DNA from: Elysia crispata
Lineage: Eukaryota; Mollusca; Gastropoda; Plakobranchidae
Assembly (NCBI GenBank): GCA_033675545.1
Contig: JAWDGP010007236.1
Coordinates: forward strand, 586,001 to 650,000
Direction: 5' to 3'
Length of the DNA: 64,000 nt
Positions 1-13,042 of this stretch are shown in pieces. A model generated the notes under the pieces. It was not told the DNA's origin. It did no database searches and saw only the letters and a program-made list of their open reading frames with translations. Position numbers and translations under genes: made by a program. Numbering within the stretch: position 1 is the stretch's first letter; the number at the start of each line of letters is the position of its first letter.

Positions 1-597
1 ACAAAGACCACCAACAAGGAAAAAATAATGGCTTCAAAGAAACAATGGATTAGCAAGAATCAAAAAAGTATTGGAAGTAGTAGATGCGGCAGGTTAGGAG
101 AGCAAGCAAGAGTGAGAAGGACAAGGGACATGCTTGAAATTAAGCAACTAGATTTAGGCACCATTGGCTGATGTAACCAAACTACACATTATGTCATCAC
201 TTGTTTGATTTGACACTTGAACTCGTCTATGAGGGGTGTATTAAGATTTATCTATTTAATAAGAGAAGGGTGAAGTGCGGGCGATTTTACCCGCATGGCG
301 GAATAACCCGACACTACGTTATACGTTTAAAATTTTTTTCAACATATAAGTAAGAGCGCGTTTGCTGTGGAGCTAAGTATTCAGTTAAGTGTCTGCCCTG
401 ACCTTCGTAGGGGCCTTTTTTTTTGCACAAATGAGTCTCACACAATTGGTAACTGAATTAAGGGCTTGTCTTTTCAGCTCAGTCTTTCTGCTTGATGTCC
501 AATTTAAAAGCCTGAGATCACTGTCTTGGTGATGGGCTGCATCAAACTGGTTAAGTTGTAAATTCAGCTTTAGTCAGACAAAATACAAATAGATATA

Positions 598-1078
598 CAG
601 TTGAGTCTAAATAATTCAATCCGGTTAGTTCGAATTCTTGGATATTTCGAAGTCATTTACTTTTACCGAATATTTCTCTATTTAAGCTTTATTAAAAAAT
701 ATCAGTTTGTCGGAATTTTGAAATAAGGATCCGGTTAATTCAAAGCGATTTTGGCATGATTTTTTTTATTCCGGCACAGTGAAAGTATTTTTCCAGGCCT
801 GTAAAATAAAGTACATGTAGTACTATGCTCCTCGCAGCAAGTGATTCTGGTGTGTGTGTATGCCGACCTACGTTACAGGCAAAAGTCTGCAATAAGGGTA
901 CAAGAGAGAAAGGGGTTAGGCCCACCCCCACCCACCCCTGCACACTTGTACGACATTCCTGATCTGTCATCCATATTTTTTTTTAATCTCTTTCTGTATG
1001 TATTCTGATAATTCGAATTTCGGAAAATTCAAAGTCCTTTTTTTAACCGAATGACTTCGAAATAAGCGGACTTGACAG
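598..1078. mobile_element. MITE-like element, probably pogo/Tc1-mariner type
   Basis: The segment begins CAGTTGAGTC and ends GACTTGACAG, so the ends form an imperfect terminal inverted repeat (CAGTTGAGTC against CTGTCAAGTC). A TA dinucleotide lies directly outside each end (596-597 and 1079-1080), as expected for Tc1/mariner/pogo insertion. Subterminal stretches on both sides carry repeated TTCGAA and AATTCGAA-like words in opposite orientation, typical of Tigger/pogo-derived elements. There is no transposase open frame, so this would be a non-autonomous copy of 481 bp. The repeat arms match at only about 12 of the first 20 bases, so it is old. Family assignment is inference from end structure. 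Confidence 0.5.
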
Positions 1079-4000
1079 TAATTATTAGTTTTAAATTAAG
1101 GTTATTGCAAAGTGATGCAGGTTTTCTAATTTTAATTAGATCTAGAAGTGAGTTTTTTTTAAATTTAACAACCTGATGTAGTTTAAAAAAAAAAATTCAC
1201 CAAGGCAAAATCAATACCGTCTGATTTTTAAAATAGTAAAATTTAAATTAGAGGCTCTACCTTTTCCACGTCCAACAAATGGTATCATTACTATTATACT
1301 AAAATTACTGTTATCTAACCTGGTGGGACAAACTAAGGTGTAGATTCATATATCTATTAATACATACCATTACGTAAACATATGTTACTTTTTTAAGATA
1401 TTTTTCATTAATTGTGTGGGCTCAAGGGAATAGCCTTCAGATGTTGCTAGGTCTAGTTTTGCGCGAGACCTATTTTAAGTCTATTTTCAAGTCCAAGTCT
1501 GAAAATGGAAATTTACTTTCTTTAGAAACTCCATTCATTCATCTTTTCATTCTGCTTAGTTTTATTTATTTATGAAATATCTAACCTTTTGAATTTATTT
1601 TGAAAACCACTTCAGATCAGATTTGTGGTGTAACCAATTTAAATGAAAAAAGTATGTTCAACTTTAAAGGCCATTTTCTCAAAACAACACTTTCTCAACC
1701 GCATGGTTTGAAAATTCCATAGCTTTTGACCTAAACATGATAGAACCTAAATATATAAAGTGAATCGCTCAGGATTGTTTGCAAAATCTAAAACTGAGCT
1801 CATCTAATTTTTTTTATCTGGACCCATGTGAAGAGTTTTCCCGTGCACCCACACAGTTGTTGGCCTCCAACGAGTTTAAATGATATCTGGTTGAAATAAA
1901 TACATACATAAATAAACTTTGTAAACTGGTGGAACATAGTGCAATTAGGCATAAGTCACGACCAGCTTTATTTTGCAATTTAAAAAGATTGCAAGAAAAG
2001 TATTATTATCTCCCAATCATTCCTTGAGTTGTTAAAGCTGTAATTAACTTTAAAGCTTCTTGATTACGACCAATATAATTTTTCTTTTTTTTTTTTCCCA
2101 ACTTTGGTTGATTGCATCCCTGAGTTGTAAGAATGCTATGATACAGGATTAATTGTACCAATTACCATACATTTTTATGACAAGAAGATATGAGATTAAC
2201 AAGACACAGAGAGACTTTTTTATCTAAGAATTAAGAGCCTTTTCTCACCAGTAAAGACCTATAATCTATCTATAGTATTAATGTATTACAATATTTCTTT
2301 TGTTTATATGCATCATAAATAAAAATATAGAATCAAGTGAAAGCAAATTATAAATTACGTAAAATAAAATAGGTCAGTTTGGGAGAAGGCAGCTTTTTTT
2401 TTTCAAGGGTTTTTTCTTTCACATAGTGGAAAGAAATTTTTATTCTGTATCTGAGGCAAACATTAAAATAGCTTTTTTCCCTCGCGTAAACAGATATTTG
2501 TGAACATCTGTTACAATCTTGGTACAGCAAAGAAAAGAAAAAATTCTCCATTATATGTAGTTTTATATAAAGTTTGGAAAACAAAACAACAGGAAAATGA
2601 CTTTTTATCACAGCCTCATGAATATAAATTCATTGAAGACTTTTCAGAAAAGGATCATTTTAAAGCTCTGAGACATGCAATGAAGAGAAATTTAGTGGAC
2701 ATAGGCCTCAGATGAATTTTACTAGATGGAGCTAGAACTCAGAGACAAAAAGCTCTAGTCCATATTGATTAGATTTCTAGCCTTAAAGCACTTACAATGT
2801 ATCCAAAATGGCGGTGACTAGAGTTGCAGAGGCCATCATCGTGTCGACACCTCAACCACCAATTTCTGGTAATTCTGTCTTGTTCTTACACACTTAACTT
2901 TGTTCAGGTATTGTAAGAGTATTATTTCAGAATGTTTTAAAACTTCCATTGTTTTAAACACAGGACTAGTATCCAAGCAACGGATCTAGGTTGAGAAATA
3001 GACAGCAATCGAAAATATTCTATGCTTGTTTCCTTCACTTATTCATGTAGATCATGTTCAGTGATCTAAAAGGAATATTTCATGATAACCAATTCATTAT
3101 ATCTACTGTCACTTTAGACTCTCCTTTGTAATCATGACTATTGATTCAAACAAAAGCATAGACCTAAGATATCTTTTTGCCAAAAGTTTAATGTACATAA
3201 ATATATGAAGGCATTCTTTCACATCTGTTGACTTATGAATATAGTCAAAATTAGACAGATTTATGTATCTTTGATCTAAATTAGATTGAATTGCACTATT
3301 GCATGAAAAGAAATTATTTAAAAAATCATTTGATTTTATGTAAGTCCTATTATTATTTATTGATCTATCCTTTTGTAAATTGTTGGCAGGAATGCTAGAA
3401 GGGCACACATTTAACTTTCTTCATGTATCTAGATGCTGCCAAAGCAACACAAATTTAAAAAAAAATTCAGTTCTATTTATGATACTGGACAAGCGAAATG
3501 GAGCTGTATCTCATGAAGAAATGTAAAAAAATAATCAACATGTAGCAGTTTGGTTGCACACATACATGGAAGCAGTTTGAGCGATGCCTATATAGGAATA
3601 TCCAGTTTCATGGCTCAGACCCTATGAATAATAAAAAGTTTCAGTTACAAATACAAAGAAACTGGTCTCAGTCATTCTTTAAGTTTTGCAATCCAAATTT
3701 TTTTTCATTTTTTTTTTGTAATTTATTCCTTGGATGCGTGGGCAATATGAAAATTTGAAAGATTCATCCCTCACCGTTTCAGATTATTTCAAATGTATAT
3801 AGGCAAAAAGTTATTCAGAGGTCTATGTACTACACCTAGTGCACAATCAATTTTAATAGTGTTTCCGAATCTATCTTAGCTGCTTGAAACTTGCATTATA
3901 GGTGAATGTGTTATTATAATTACATCGCTTTTAAAAATTACTTTGCTAGTGTTGTCTATCTTTTCCATAAGCATCTTTACTTATGTTTCACTGAAGTTAA

Positions 4001-6087
4001 TTTAATTTTTGCATTTGACCAATTAAGGTATTCATTGATGATTTTGTCAAAAGAGTGGTGCATTTGGATACATATACCTCGTATGTTTTGGAGGAGCTTC
4101 CAAAACTAAATTGTAGTACTTAATTGTAATCAAAACTTTATGGTTTTTATCCTTTTCATAGCATTGATGATGCTTTGACAATAAAAAAAAATCTTTCGTA
4201 TTTTGCGTGTGGAGGTTGACAGGTTGTGCTTAAACACAAGCAATGCGGGAAACATTTAAAAGCAATTGATTTGGCAAATTAAAAAAAAGCAACAAAAAAG
4301 CATAAAACATGTATTTCTTTCCACTCAATAAATTTATTTCTCCTTGCATTTGGTTATTATATATTTATTTTTAGATATATTTAGGGTCCTTGATTAAGGC
4401 TCTGAGAAACACTTAAGAGCATTACCAATTGTGGGGTAAGTTAAATGCCGTGCAGCTATTGATGAAGACAATGAATTTTTAAAATCTTTTTTTTTTTTTT
4501 TTTTAATTGACGGACAGGTTATTAGATATAGCATGTCTAAAAACAATTTGAACCCAATCGAAAGTTTACTACTCTTTAAATATCAAGAAACTAAAATTTT
4601 GTACTGCAGATATCCTTAATCTTTTGCAATTAATGCTATCAAACATGGATACATGATATCAATTTACCTTATGTTAATATAACCAAATGCACTGCATTTG
4701 CCTATGTAAAGAGAAACAGATTACCATTATTAACTGCGCCTTTGAGAGGACGTTTTAATGAATGACATGATTTTCTTATCTTTTCGCCACTTCTGTCGCT
4801 TCACATATTCAAAAACTGTCCGTGGAATAGCGGAAAAGGTACTATATATTCATAGTGTTGTAGAACTTTGGGCTTATTGACTTTAATCCTCATATTGGCT
4901 TAGTTGCTCATAAAAAGTTATCGCTGGGCTAGGTGGGTTGGTATGAACTCTAGGAATGTGTGAATGTGGCAAGGCTTTATACATGAAGAAAAATTATCGT
5001 ATGGACCAAGGCTTTTTTACTAGAACTAAGCAAAATACTGTATTTTCTCTGACAGAGTAGTGGTTTTCATTAAGAAGGGAGATAAACCAACGCAAAGTCT
5101 AGCAAGGGTATTTCGGCAGTTACTTTTCCTGTTCACAGGTATAATGCCTTCGTGGGACTCCTCTTCATACTTACAGCCATCTGACTTTAATTTAAAATTG
5201 AATGTTTTTTTTGTTTTCCTTTACTTCATCATTTTCTTTAATTACAATTGGCATGCATCTGTTGATGATTGAAGTGGTTACAGGAAAAAAAGCCACCTTA
5301 GAATTAAAAGTTAAAATGTATGAATTTAGTGAAAAAACTCAACTTGGTCTCATAAAAAATTTTTTTTTTTACATAAATATCTTTTTTTCCCCCGCAAAAA
5401 TTGGCATAGATCTGTTTTTTGAAAGAGCAAAAGAAAGATTGATCATGATTAAAACGAAAGTTTTATCGCCTGTCTCTACTCTATTTTACATGGTTGCTTG
5501 TTAACATAGGATACACGTTTCATTAAAAAAAAATAATGAAAGTTTTCCCTTATGCTATTTATAATGATTACCACATCTTTGCTACTTCGACATAACTTTT
5601 TACCGCAGTCATATGATATATAAAAAAGATCGAGCTTAGAGCTGCAATGCTTGGTTACAAATCATGCGGTTTATTTTGTCATGTTGAATAAGATTGTTCA
5701 ACTCTTCCATTCTCAGCTCAACAACCGATCCACAATCAACTTATCATACTTGTTCATTTCTACTGTTGATTATTTTCTCTTTCTCAGTACCTTTTTCATT
5801 TTATTTTTCTATCGCCTGATTTATAGTTGTATTATATTTGTAAGCTTTCTCGACCGCTTAACCTTGTTCCTTTTTCGCAACGCCGAAAAATTAGCACTAA
5901 TCAGGTTTCATTGATGTGTGCTCGGACTTGTAAGCATGTCTGCAACATCATCCCCTTTATAATCAGCTGATCCATATCCCCAGCATGCAACGTCCCATTG
6001 ATTTCCTACCCGAGGTTAACACAACACTGGCTCACTAAAGTACGGGTGGGTGTGTGGGTGTAATATATACATGTATTTGTTACTCAC
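1079..6087. other. AT-rich non-coding stretch, no gene seen
   Basis: About 5 kb of AT-rich sequence with scattered poly-A and poly-T runs. The short open frame at 2500-2715 (71 codons, Lys-rich) has no recognisable motif and no convincing splice sites. This stretch would be intron if the exon at 6088-6200 continues off the left edge of the window. Confidence 0.4.
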
Positions 6088-6200
6088 GTTTTCAGCCAGT
6101 CCGGGAGCATGTCAATAAAGAAGTTCACTTTGGATGGCGGGGACTTTCTGTACTCGCCCCAGATATCGCTGCCTCGCCCCATGCTGCGACTAGCGGCCAT
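6088..6200 (-). CDS. Probable first coding exon of an unrecognised gene
   Basis: On the minus strand an ATG in a strong Kozak setting (GCC before it, G after it) opens 37 codons beginning MAASRSMGRG and ending FIDMLPDWLK. The exon runs into a consensus donor, GTGAGT, in phase 2. An in-frame TAG lies nine codons upstream of the ATG, so this reads well as a first coding exon. It is clearly more GC-rich than its surroundings. It ends in the same phase as the exon at 12890-13042, so the two could be alternative ways into one downstream exon beyond the left edge. It could instead be internal, since AG dinucleotides in its 5' part would also give open joins, but none has a good pyrimidine tract. 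I do not recognise the protein; the hydrophobic VNFFIDMLPDWL end is its most distinctive part. Confidence 0.55.
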
Positions 6201-8519
6201 GGCCTTGCATCGAGCTAGGGCTCTAGCCTAGATGGCGCAGGGGCCACGCTCCTTGCCATGGTCAGGCAGCTCGAGAAGGGAAGGCCTCGGCTCTCAACCG
6301 CTCGAAATGGCGACATTATTGTCGCGTTATCGGAATATCCAGGGAACGCTCCGAACAATACGTACCTTCTTCCTAGTTTCCAAACCAACCCTTGCTAGGT
6401 TTCGCTGCTTAATTCCTTTCCTAGAGCAGGGGTAATTAGCAGGATAGTCGACAAAAAGAGAAGGTAGATAGTCTATTCATTGAACAGCAGAGACGAAATC
6501 TTACCATGTGGACAAAAAGGAGAGCTGTACACATATATAATTACGCCTTAAATCAGGACCGGTTTGCACTCAAGAGTCAATGCACTTTTTTTTTTTTACA
6601 TTCAACCCGTTTGATTTAAAAAAAAAAAAATCAAACGAATGCAGAATTCGAGAGAGACGAGCTGATACCTAAGGAGGTATTCTGTAGAACTCATCAATGT
6701 TGGAGAATGCACTATTTCATGAAGTCAGTTTACAAAATTTCTAAGAACAAGCTTCGGAAGCCGTTCTCACAAAGAATAGTATGTACTAGGACAATATCAA
6801 CTTTCTTTTGAAAGTTTGCATGAACATAGGACAGGTTATCTCGATTTTCTAACTTGTTGGAAATGTTAACAGAGTTGTTACATGTATAACGTTAGCCATT
6901 TAAAGCAACGTTCATGAAACTACAAGATTATCCCGTGTCAGTTTCCATGTCTTCATATGGTCCGTCACAGAATACGCGAGTCAAAAACTGCCAATATTTC
7001 CTGATACTATACCAGAGTGGTCAAGTAATGCAAAATATCCAGCATAAGAAATATTACTCGGCGTGAATGAAGCACTGTTGATTGACGATTCAAAACGTAA
7101 AAACTCCGAGAAAACTCCGGAAAAGTCTCAACTATTATCACCACAACTTTTGACCTTTTACATAAGAAGTGAGCCGGAAAGATCAGAGAACTCTCCTTGT
7201 TTGTCCGTAACTCCAGCAGCGAGTAATGGGTTCAGCAGACCATCTGGTTCTCCGTCTGCTCAAGACGTATTGGCCCGCTGGTGGAATCAAACCAAAACTA
7301 ATTGTACGATGGGCGAAAACTGCGTTTACCGCTGGTGTTTTGAATCATCTGGTTAGACCAGAGAGGGAGATAACTAACAACCACCACCACCAGCAGCATA
7401 TATAGCAGCACCACCGTGCTGGTTGAAGGCAGATCTCAGCTTAGCCCAAGAATACCACCAGCTGCAGACCTGGCCGTGTTTTCTTTGAGGTAAACTTTTA
7501 ACGGCGAGATTGTCTGCCTGCCCCACCTTACCGGATTCCCCCCTCCCTCGGGACAGGCTTCAGGCGAACTCACGTAGTTCCCTCTATCTATCCACTCTAT
7601 CTCATCGGAGGCCGGCAAGGTAAGAAAACTCCGTATCTGACACTTTCTATTGAAGTGCTCGAGCGAATATTTATTTGACGGGTTGTAAAGTTGGAAGTTA
7701 TTACACCGAAGATCGAGGGAAGCGGGTGGCTTGAGCGAAGCTGTGAAAGCTCACGGGGTTCAGGCTGATCGAAACGCCCCCCCACCGTCACTCACTCGAA
7801 ACGAGAGAATGAAGCCGATGAACGGTGCCATATTCAAACATAATAAATTTATAATACAGACCAGGCAAAACGTGCCTCCTCTTCAGCTCCGCCATCCAAA
7901 AACCCGTTTCCAAAGGTTAAAGAGATGAATGTATACGGGCACAGACTAAGGGGTTCTTGTTTCTGCGCTATTTTTCTTTTTCTTCCGAGGATAGGAAGAG
8001 ATAAACTAGAAAAATCATAGCAGAGCTTTTTTTTATTGTGTATGTGTACACGAAGCTGACTAAAGGCCACGTCTAACAAGGAATGCTAGGATCCGAGTGG
8101 CTCGAAGGATGTTAATCCTTGCATGTTCGATGAGGAACATGAGTTTTTTTTTACTGCTATGGCTAGTAATATGAGCGCATCAGCGGATAGCGAGGCGTCC
8201 AAAAAGATAAGGAAGCGAAAAAAAAGAGATAACTTAAAAGGTGCGGATTGCGATTGTAGAATACCTCGAGGCTTATAAATCGGTAATCATAGCTTTCAAC
8301 TTTCCGCCTGCCGCGCTTCTTTCTGCTAATCCTAATCCCGCGCACGCTCCCCATTGAAAACCGTGCGATCAGGGCTCACCGTGTTCTCTACTGATGTAGC
8401 TTAGCTGGTTCTCCTGTTTACTTCTTATCTTAAAAACTTGAAGACGGATAGCGTGAATCGGTGCTGTTAGGGCTGCCGAAATGGCACCATCGTTAGTTCT
8501 TCTCCACACACACCCCTCC

Positions 8520-8523
<4 letters not shown>

Positions 8524-8591
<68 letters not shown>
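8524..8591. repeat. (CT)n microsatellite
   Basis: A near-perfect CT dinucleotide array of about 68 bp followed by C-rich sequence. Confidence 0.95.
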
Positions 8592-8595
<4 letters not shown>

Positions 8596-9391
8596 CATCC
8601 CCCCTCCCTCACCCATTTCGCTTTGCTGAGCCAGATGTATTTATATCTTTAGTTTATATCAGCTTGTCCACCACTTCTAAACACAAGGATGAGTGTGTGT
8701 ACACATTTACGACGATGACTGTGCTGTGTGTCGTCACACTTTTGGATCGGCGAAACTTGGTAATGGTTTTTTAGAAGGCGTGTGCCGTATATATGCTGAA
8801 CTTGTGTGTGCCAACTAAACAAAACCCACAATTCATGTGAGGATGAACCAATCATGAGTATTGCAAACCTAGCCTATACGTTTCTCCATTCTTTACTTTC
8901 TTTTAAGAGAATTTTTATTCATTCAATTTATGGCAAATTACTTTCGTAAACCTTTTACTTTCTAATTCTTATAGATCTTCTGTATATCAAAATCTATGTT
9001 TCCATGAAATAAAACTCTAGGAGGTCAGTGAAAGATATCAGTCAGTTTTATTGTGTAAGTTTACAGTGGTTTTAATTTTAGAATAATAAAGCCTAAAATT
9101 GCATTTTTTTTGGAAAGAATTTCACCTGTAATTTTAGTTTCACTAAACTAACTTTTAATTTTGGTTTGGATCGATTTAAATACACGTCAAATATCAGAAA
9201 TTTCAAACTATCTTTGCGGTGTAAGAAAGTATGAAAATTATTATTATTAAAAAAAAAAGAGGAGTGCCGCTGCCACTGTTCTATTCCAACATCTTTTGTG
9301 TGTGTGTATTATATCACTGCTACATGTCCCTGTACTTTTGTTGCTTTACAATTAATCATTCTTTGTACACAAAACAGGAGTTAATGTTCAT

Positions 9392-9396
<5 letters not shown>

Positions 9397-9469
<73 letters not shown>
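9397..9469. repeat. (ATT)n microsatellite
   Basis: About 24 perfect ATT units, followed by a short TTTA-rich run. The poly-Tyr open frame across it is a repeat artefact. Confidence 0.95.
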
Positions 9470-9470
<1 letters not shown>

Positions 9471-10476
9471 TGCTATTTTATTTATTTATTTATTTTTTAT
9501 TTTTCAACTGGTTTTAACTGAACTATCTTTTGATTTGTCTAACAAATCTAACGAACCACTTTCAATTCTCTTCAAGGCATTTTACAACCATATAGCCTTC
9601 AGGTAATGCCACTATAATCATATTCTATTATCACAGCCTCTGGTCAAGAGGAAAGAACTCGCGTCTGGCAATCTTAACATCAGGCCTACTACTGTACGCC
9701 GATCTTGCAAGCAAATCCGTAGCGAAATATAATATATCCGAAAGGTGGCTCCACAAAACCATTCTCTCGAAGATGAGAAAACACAGTGTCACACTCAATT
9801 GAAACCGAACCGTGTAGGTCTGGCCGTTGCTGCGGCTGGTCTCTGCTTTCACCAAACGCGAGGCCACTTTATTCAGGCTCTGCTCCGCTAGATCTGCTCT
9901 CAGTCGCGATCGATTTCACTACGACCGTTTTGAATGTTGAGAGACTCGAATGTGTCCGGCCGGCTGAGATACAAAAGGAAAGTTTATGCGCAGGAAACCG
10001 ACCTGGTTCTGCATTGTTATGTTGTTTTGTCGATATTGACTATTTCTTAATCTATATTATTTATTTTTTTTCCTTCACTCAGAATCTGTCATCATTGTAG
10101 TCTACATTGCCAATAGCCATTTTTTTTTTTTGCTATTCCATGATGCACGTTGGTAATGCTCTACATGCCACAGAAGTACCCTCAGCGGAACGCCTTAGAT
10201 CACTGTGCCGTTGCAAACGCAATTGCTTTAATTTTTTTCTTTTTTTTTTTTTTTTGATCGATACCTGATGAATTTTACAGTTTTTTTTGTGCTTACACCA
10301 CTCTAACTAACGTGTAGTCCAGGGATGAATTATAGGGCAGCTCCTCGGGCTTGCCTCGCTTAGATCGAGATCGAGATCTGCAGATCTACAGAGAGATCTA
10401 CCCTAGCACATTTCCATAGGTTCAACCGCTACGCCCATTAGCGCTGTCCCGCTGTAGTGTAACAGAAGCAGCTCAC

Positions 10477-10591
10477 ACTGTGCGGTAATGCGCGTGGCCC
10501 CTGTTGCCAAGTCGGTGGTTGTCTCTCCGGTGTTGGCATGATGATTCGGCACCGTGTACTAATGATATTATTGTCTTCGCCGCACACTGTA
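10477..10591 (-). CDS. Candidate exon of an unrecognised gene
   Basis: On the minus strand a 38-codon open stretch starting TVCGEDNNIIST and ending RALPHS stops at a good donor (AGT|GTGAGC). An acceptor at its start (CTGTAGCAG) would leave one base before the first codon. That is the phase needed to follow the exon at 12890-13042, giving a Ser at the junction. The same frame also extends upstream to an ATG at 10644 directly preceded by a stop, so a first exon of 56 codons (10477-10644) is an equal alternative. The donor is phase 0 in either case. The acceptor has only a mixed pyrimidine tract. I see no family signature. Confidence 0.35.
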
Positions 10592-11226
10592 CTGCTACAG
10601 TCGACACCGGCAGAGCCGGAGATCCCATCAAGGATGGCTTTCATTCAATGAGGGGAGGCTCGCCTCCGTGCAGAGTAGTAGAGAGTGGAATTTCGTGTAG
10701 GCTTTGTGTATCGAACTGCATGTAGATGTAGTTGTTCTGAAACTAAAAAAACTAAGCGAGAATTCCTCGTCATTGCGCCGCTTTTGTTCATCGATTTCTC
10801 CGCACCGCGGCTTTTAAACCATTCTAAATATTATCCCGTTTTTTCAATGTCGTTTTTGCTTTGAGAATTAGTCGTGGGGGGAGGGAGATAATTGTGATGT
10901 GGCATTAATTTTGTTGTCAACTTCTTGTTTAGTCCATTTTTGCTACAATTTTTTTTATTTGTTTTTCTTTTCTTCTTTTTTATTATTTTTAAACCAAGTT
11001 CGCTCTGAAGTCAATCTTCCCTGCGTCCTTTTTTCGTTTGTGTGTATGTGTACGTGAAAAGACCTGGGAAAGGGCCTGTGCATTTGAATCTACGTGGCCT
11101 ACTGTGCTATGTTGTGGTGAATATTTGACAGATCCATGGCGTGTGAGCTGTTTCGATCTGTGGTGATGCCTCCCTCGTCCCTCCCCACCCTCCTCCTCCT
11201 CCCTCCTTCCATTTTTTTCCCGGCAG

Positions 11227-11322
11227 ACCAGGACCCCAAGAGGCCCCCAGTCGGCAGGCAGTATGAGGGCGCCACGTCATTAATAATTAAAACATCCCAA
11301 GAGAGCAGCCCCTGGTCACCAG
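11227..11322 (+). CDS. Candidate plus-strand exon, unrecognised
   Basis: A very strong acceptor (long pyrimidine tract, then CCCGGCAG) is followed by 31 open codons in one frame only, starting QDPKRPPVGRQYEG and ending SSPWSP. The donor would be CAG|GTTTTT, which is weak. Composition is GC-rich up to the middle of the frame and then AT-rich. The other two frames stop early. No related plus-strand exon was found nearby, so this may be chance or a lone exon of a gene with large introns. Confidence 0.25.
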
Positions 11323-12813
11323 GTTTTTTTTTTCTTTCTTTTTGTCTTTCGTTCGTATATTTTATTCTTAGAGAGGAATCGATCTTATTTCTCTCATCTA
11401 TTCTTCCTGCTCTCTGTCAATCTAAGTTTGTTTTATTGTATTAAGATGTGTAAGATTGTAATACAAGAGCAGTTGAATCAATATACAATACGCTTTGAGA
11501 GAGTAGGACTGTTTCTAACCAGAAAACACTCCCCTCCCCAATCCCCACTAATCCCAATGCCACAACTGTGCGTCGTTCACCCCCCCCCTCCCACGACTCA
11601 CGCTACACACTCAATTTTTGGGGTTTTGGCACGGGATGTTTTTTTTTTTTTTTTTCTTTGGCTCTGGAGCCATCAGATCATCATCTAGGCCCCGCTGACG
11701 GGAAGTGCTCACCAACTTAGCACGATGCTAATCTACCGAATCGACGTATTGCGGACCAGCTTCGCATACATGTAGACTTGAAAAGAGTCGGACAGGGGCG
11801 AATGGTTGCCAGCTGGGAGTAGTTTACTACCACTCGACTTGGCGGCCTGCGGCCACTAGCTGACCACAGGCTATATACTGTAGCCTGTGATTAAGTTTTG
11901 ATGAGATCGATTTTTTCTTTTTTCGTTTTGTTTTTAACCCCTTTCACTGCCCCGTGAAAGTTGTTCATGGAAGTAGCGCAGGACTTGTAGGGTTGTGATC
12001 TCGGGGGCACCAGGCACGCAGCAGCATCGATGGGGCGCCTTATGAATGGGCTTTTTAACCAAAGTTTATTTAAAAAAAAAAGATAGAGAGAAGAAAATAG
12101 AAATGCCGCACGTTATGAATTGCGGCTGATAATTGCATGTGTCTGAGCTAGAGAAGCGCGTTAACGTTCGGCGAGGATCTTGACTTCGAGTTCGGGGTTC
12201 TCCGATTGTGGTCATACTTGTAATATTCAGCTCGATGCGTTTTGAAACCTATGTGCAGAGTTAGGAATCGAATATATCGCGCAAATCAACAACTAAAAAG
12301 TTGATTTTTATACGTATATTAGCTCATTTCGTTTGCTAGTTCTCCCTCTCCTGACTCCCCCCCACCTCACTTTTTCTTTTTTATTTCTCATTCTATAACG
12401 TCCACTAGAGGTACATTTAATTTTATCCATCATTTTGATCAAATGGACCGAGAATCTTTTTTTTCACGGCGGTAATTCCTCAATGCAAGTTCTGTAATCA
12501 TACATACTCGCTACCAGCCATGATAGTGCGATCAAATAAAAACGACTCACCACCTCTTGAGACTGCCACTAGCACTGTGCTACTATGATATCAATACATA
12601 ATTAACTTTAGAAAGAAAGGAATGGATTTCAACTCCTCCTTTTTCCTTAAAAAAATGACAGCAATTAAAACAAACCCAGCTGAAATTATAGATTATACCA
12701 AAAAAAAAAACAAAAAAAACCCCCCAAACAACCAACGTATAATAATAGTTGATTTAGACTGTGCTCTCACGATTACCTCATAGCATGGCGGTCAATGAAT
12801 CGCCAGCACGTGT

Positions 12814-12882
12814 GTATGTGTGTATGTATGTATGTATATATATATATATATATACATGTGTGTGTATGTGTATGTGTGTGTG
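12814..12882. repeat. (TATG)n/(TA)n/(TG)n compound microsatellite
   Basis: TATG units, then TA, then TG units. The array ends only a few bases beyond the minus-strand donor of the exon at 12890-13042, so array-length changes here lie next to a splice site. Confidence 0.9.
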
Positions 12883-12889
12883 TACTCAC

Positions 12890-13042
12890 GATCGATGCGA
12901 GGAGCTGGTCACATCCACCAGGAGCGCGGCGTTCTCCTCTATGCCCGAGTTGCAGCGCGGACGCCCTCTGCACGCACCGTCGTAGGACGGAGGGTTCGAG
13001 TCTGGCGAGGGGAAGTCGGAGCACGACGATTCTTGGCGGGAC
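12890..13042 (-). CDS. Internal exon of an unrecognised gene (third in the set)
   Basis: On the minus strand the acceptor CTCCCCAG opens 153 nt. One leading base plus 50 codons plus two trailing bases run into a consensus GTGAGT donor, so it is phase 2 at both ends. The codons read SRQESSCSDFPS through LLVDVTSSSHR. The segment is rich in Ser, Pro and Cys with a short acidic patch, which suggests a disordered cytoplasmic region. It joins in frame to the 36-nt exon at 13340-13375, or directly to 14174-14370 if that microexon is skipped. GC content is far above the flanks. The plus-strand reading of the same bases contains a GGTTCGAGTCT word that mimics a tRNA B box but lacks a partner A box. 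Confidence 0.65.

Larger units (their letters stand above)
6201..10476. other. Non-coding stretch between candidate exons
   Basis: Mixed-composition sequence. A small inverted repeat (CGTTTGATT / AATCAAACG around a poly-A run) lies near 6610-6640. A short CCA/CAG-rich patch lies at 7380-7440. Open frames of 60-104 codons at 7063-7356, 7436-7791 and 9631-10100 overlap each other on both strands and show no domain. The CT and ATT arrays are listed separately. Confidence 0.4.

Noticed and set aside
12960-13010. tRNA B-box-like GGTTCGAGTCT on plus
   Set aside because: No A box at a suitable distance, and the bases are explained by the minus-strand exon.
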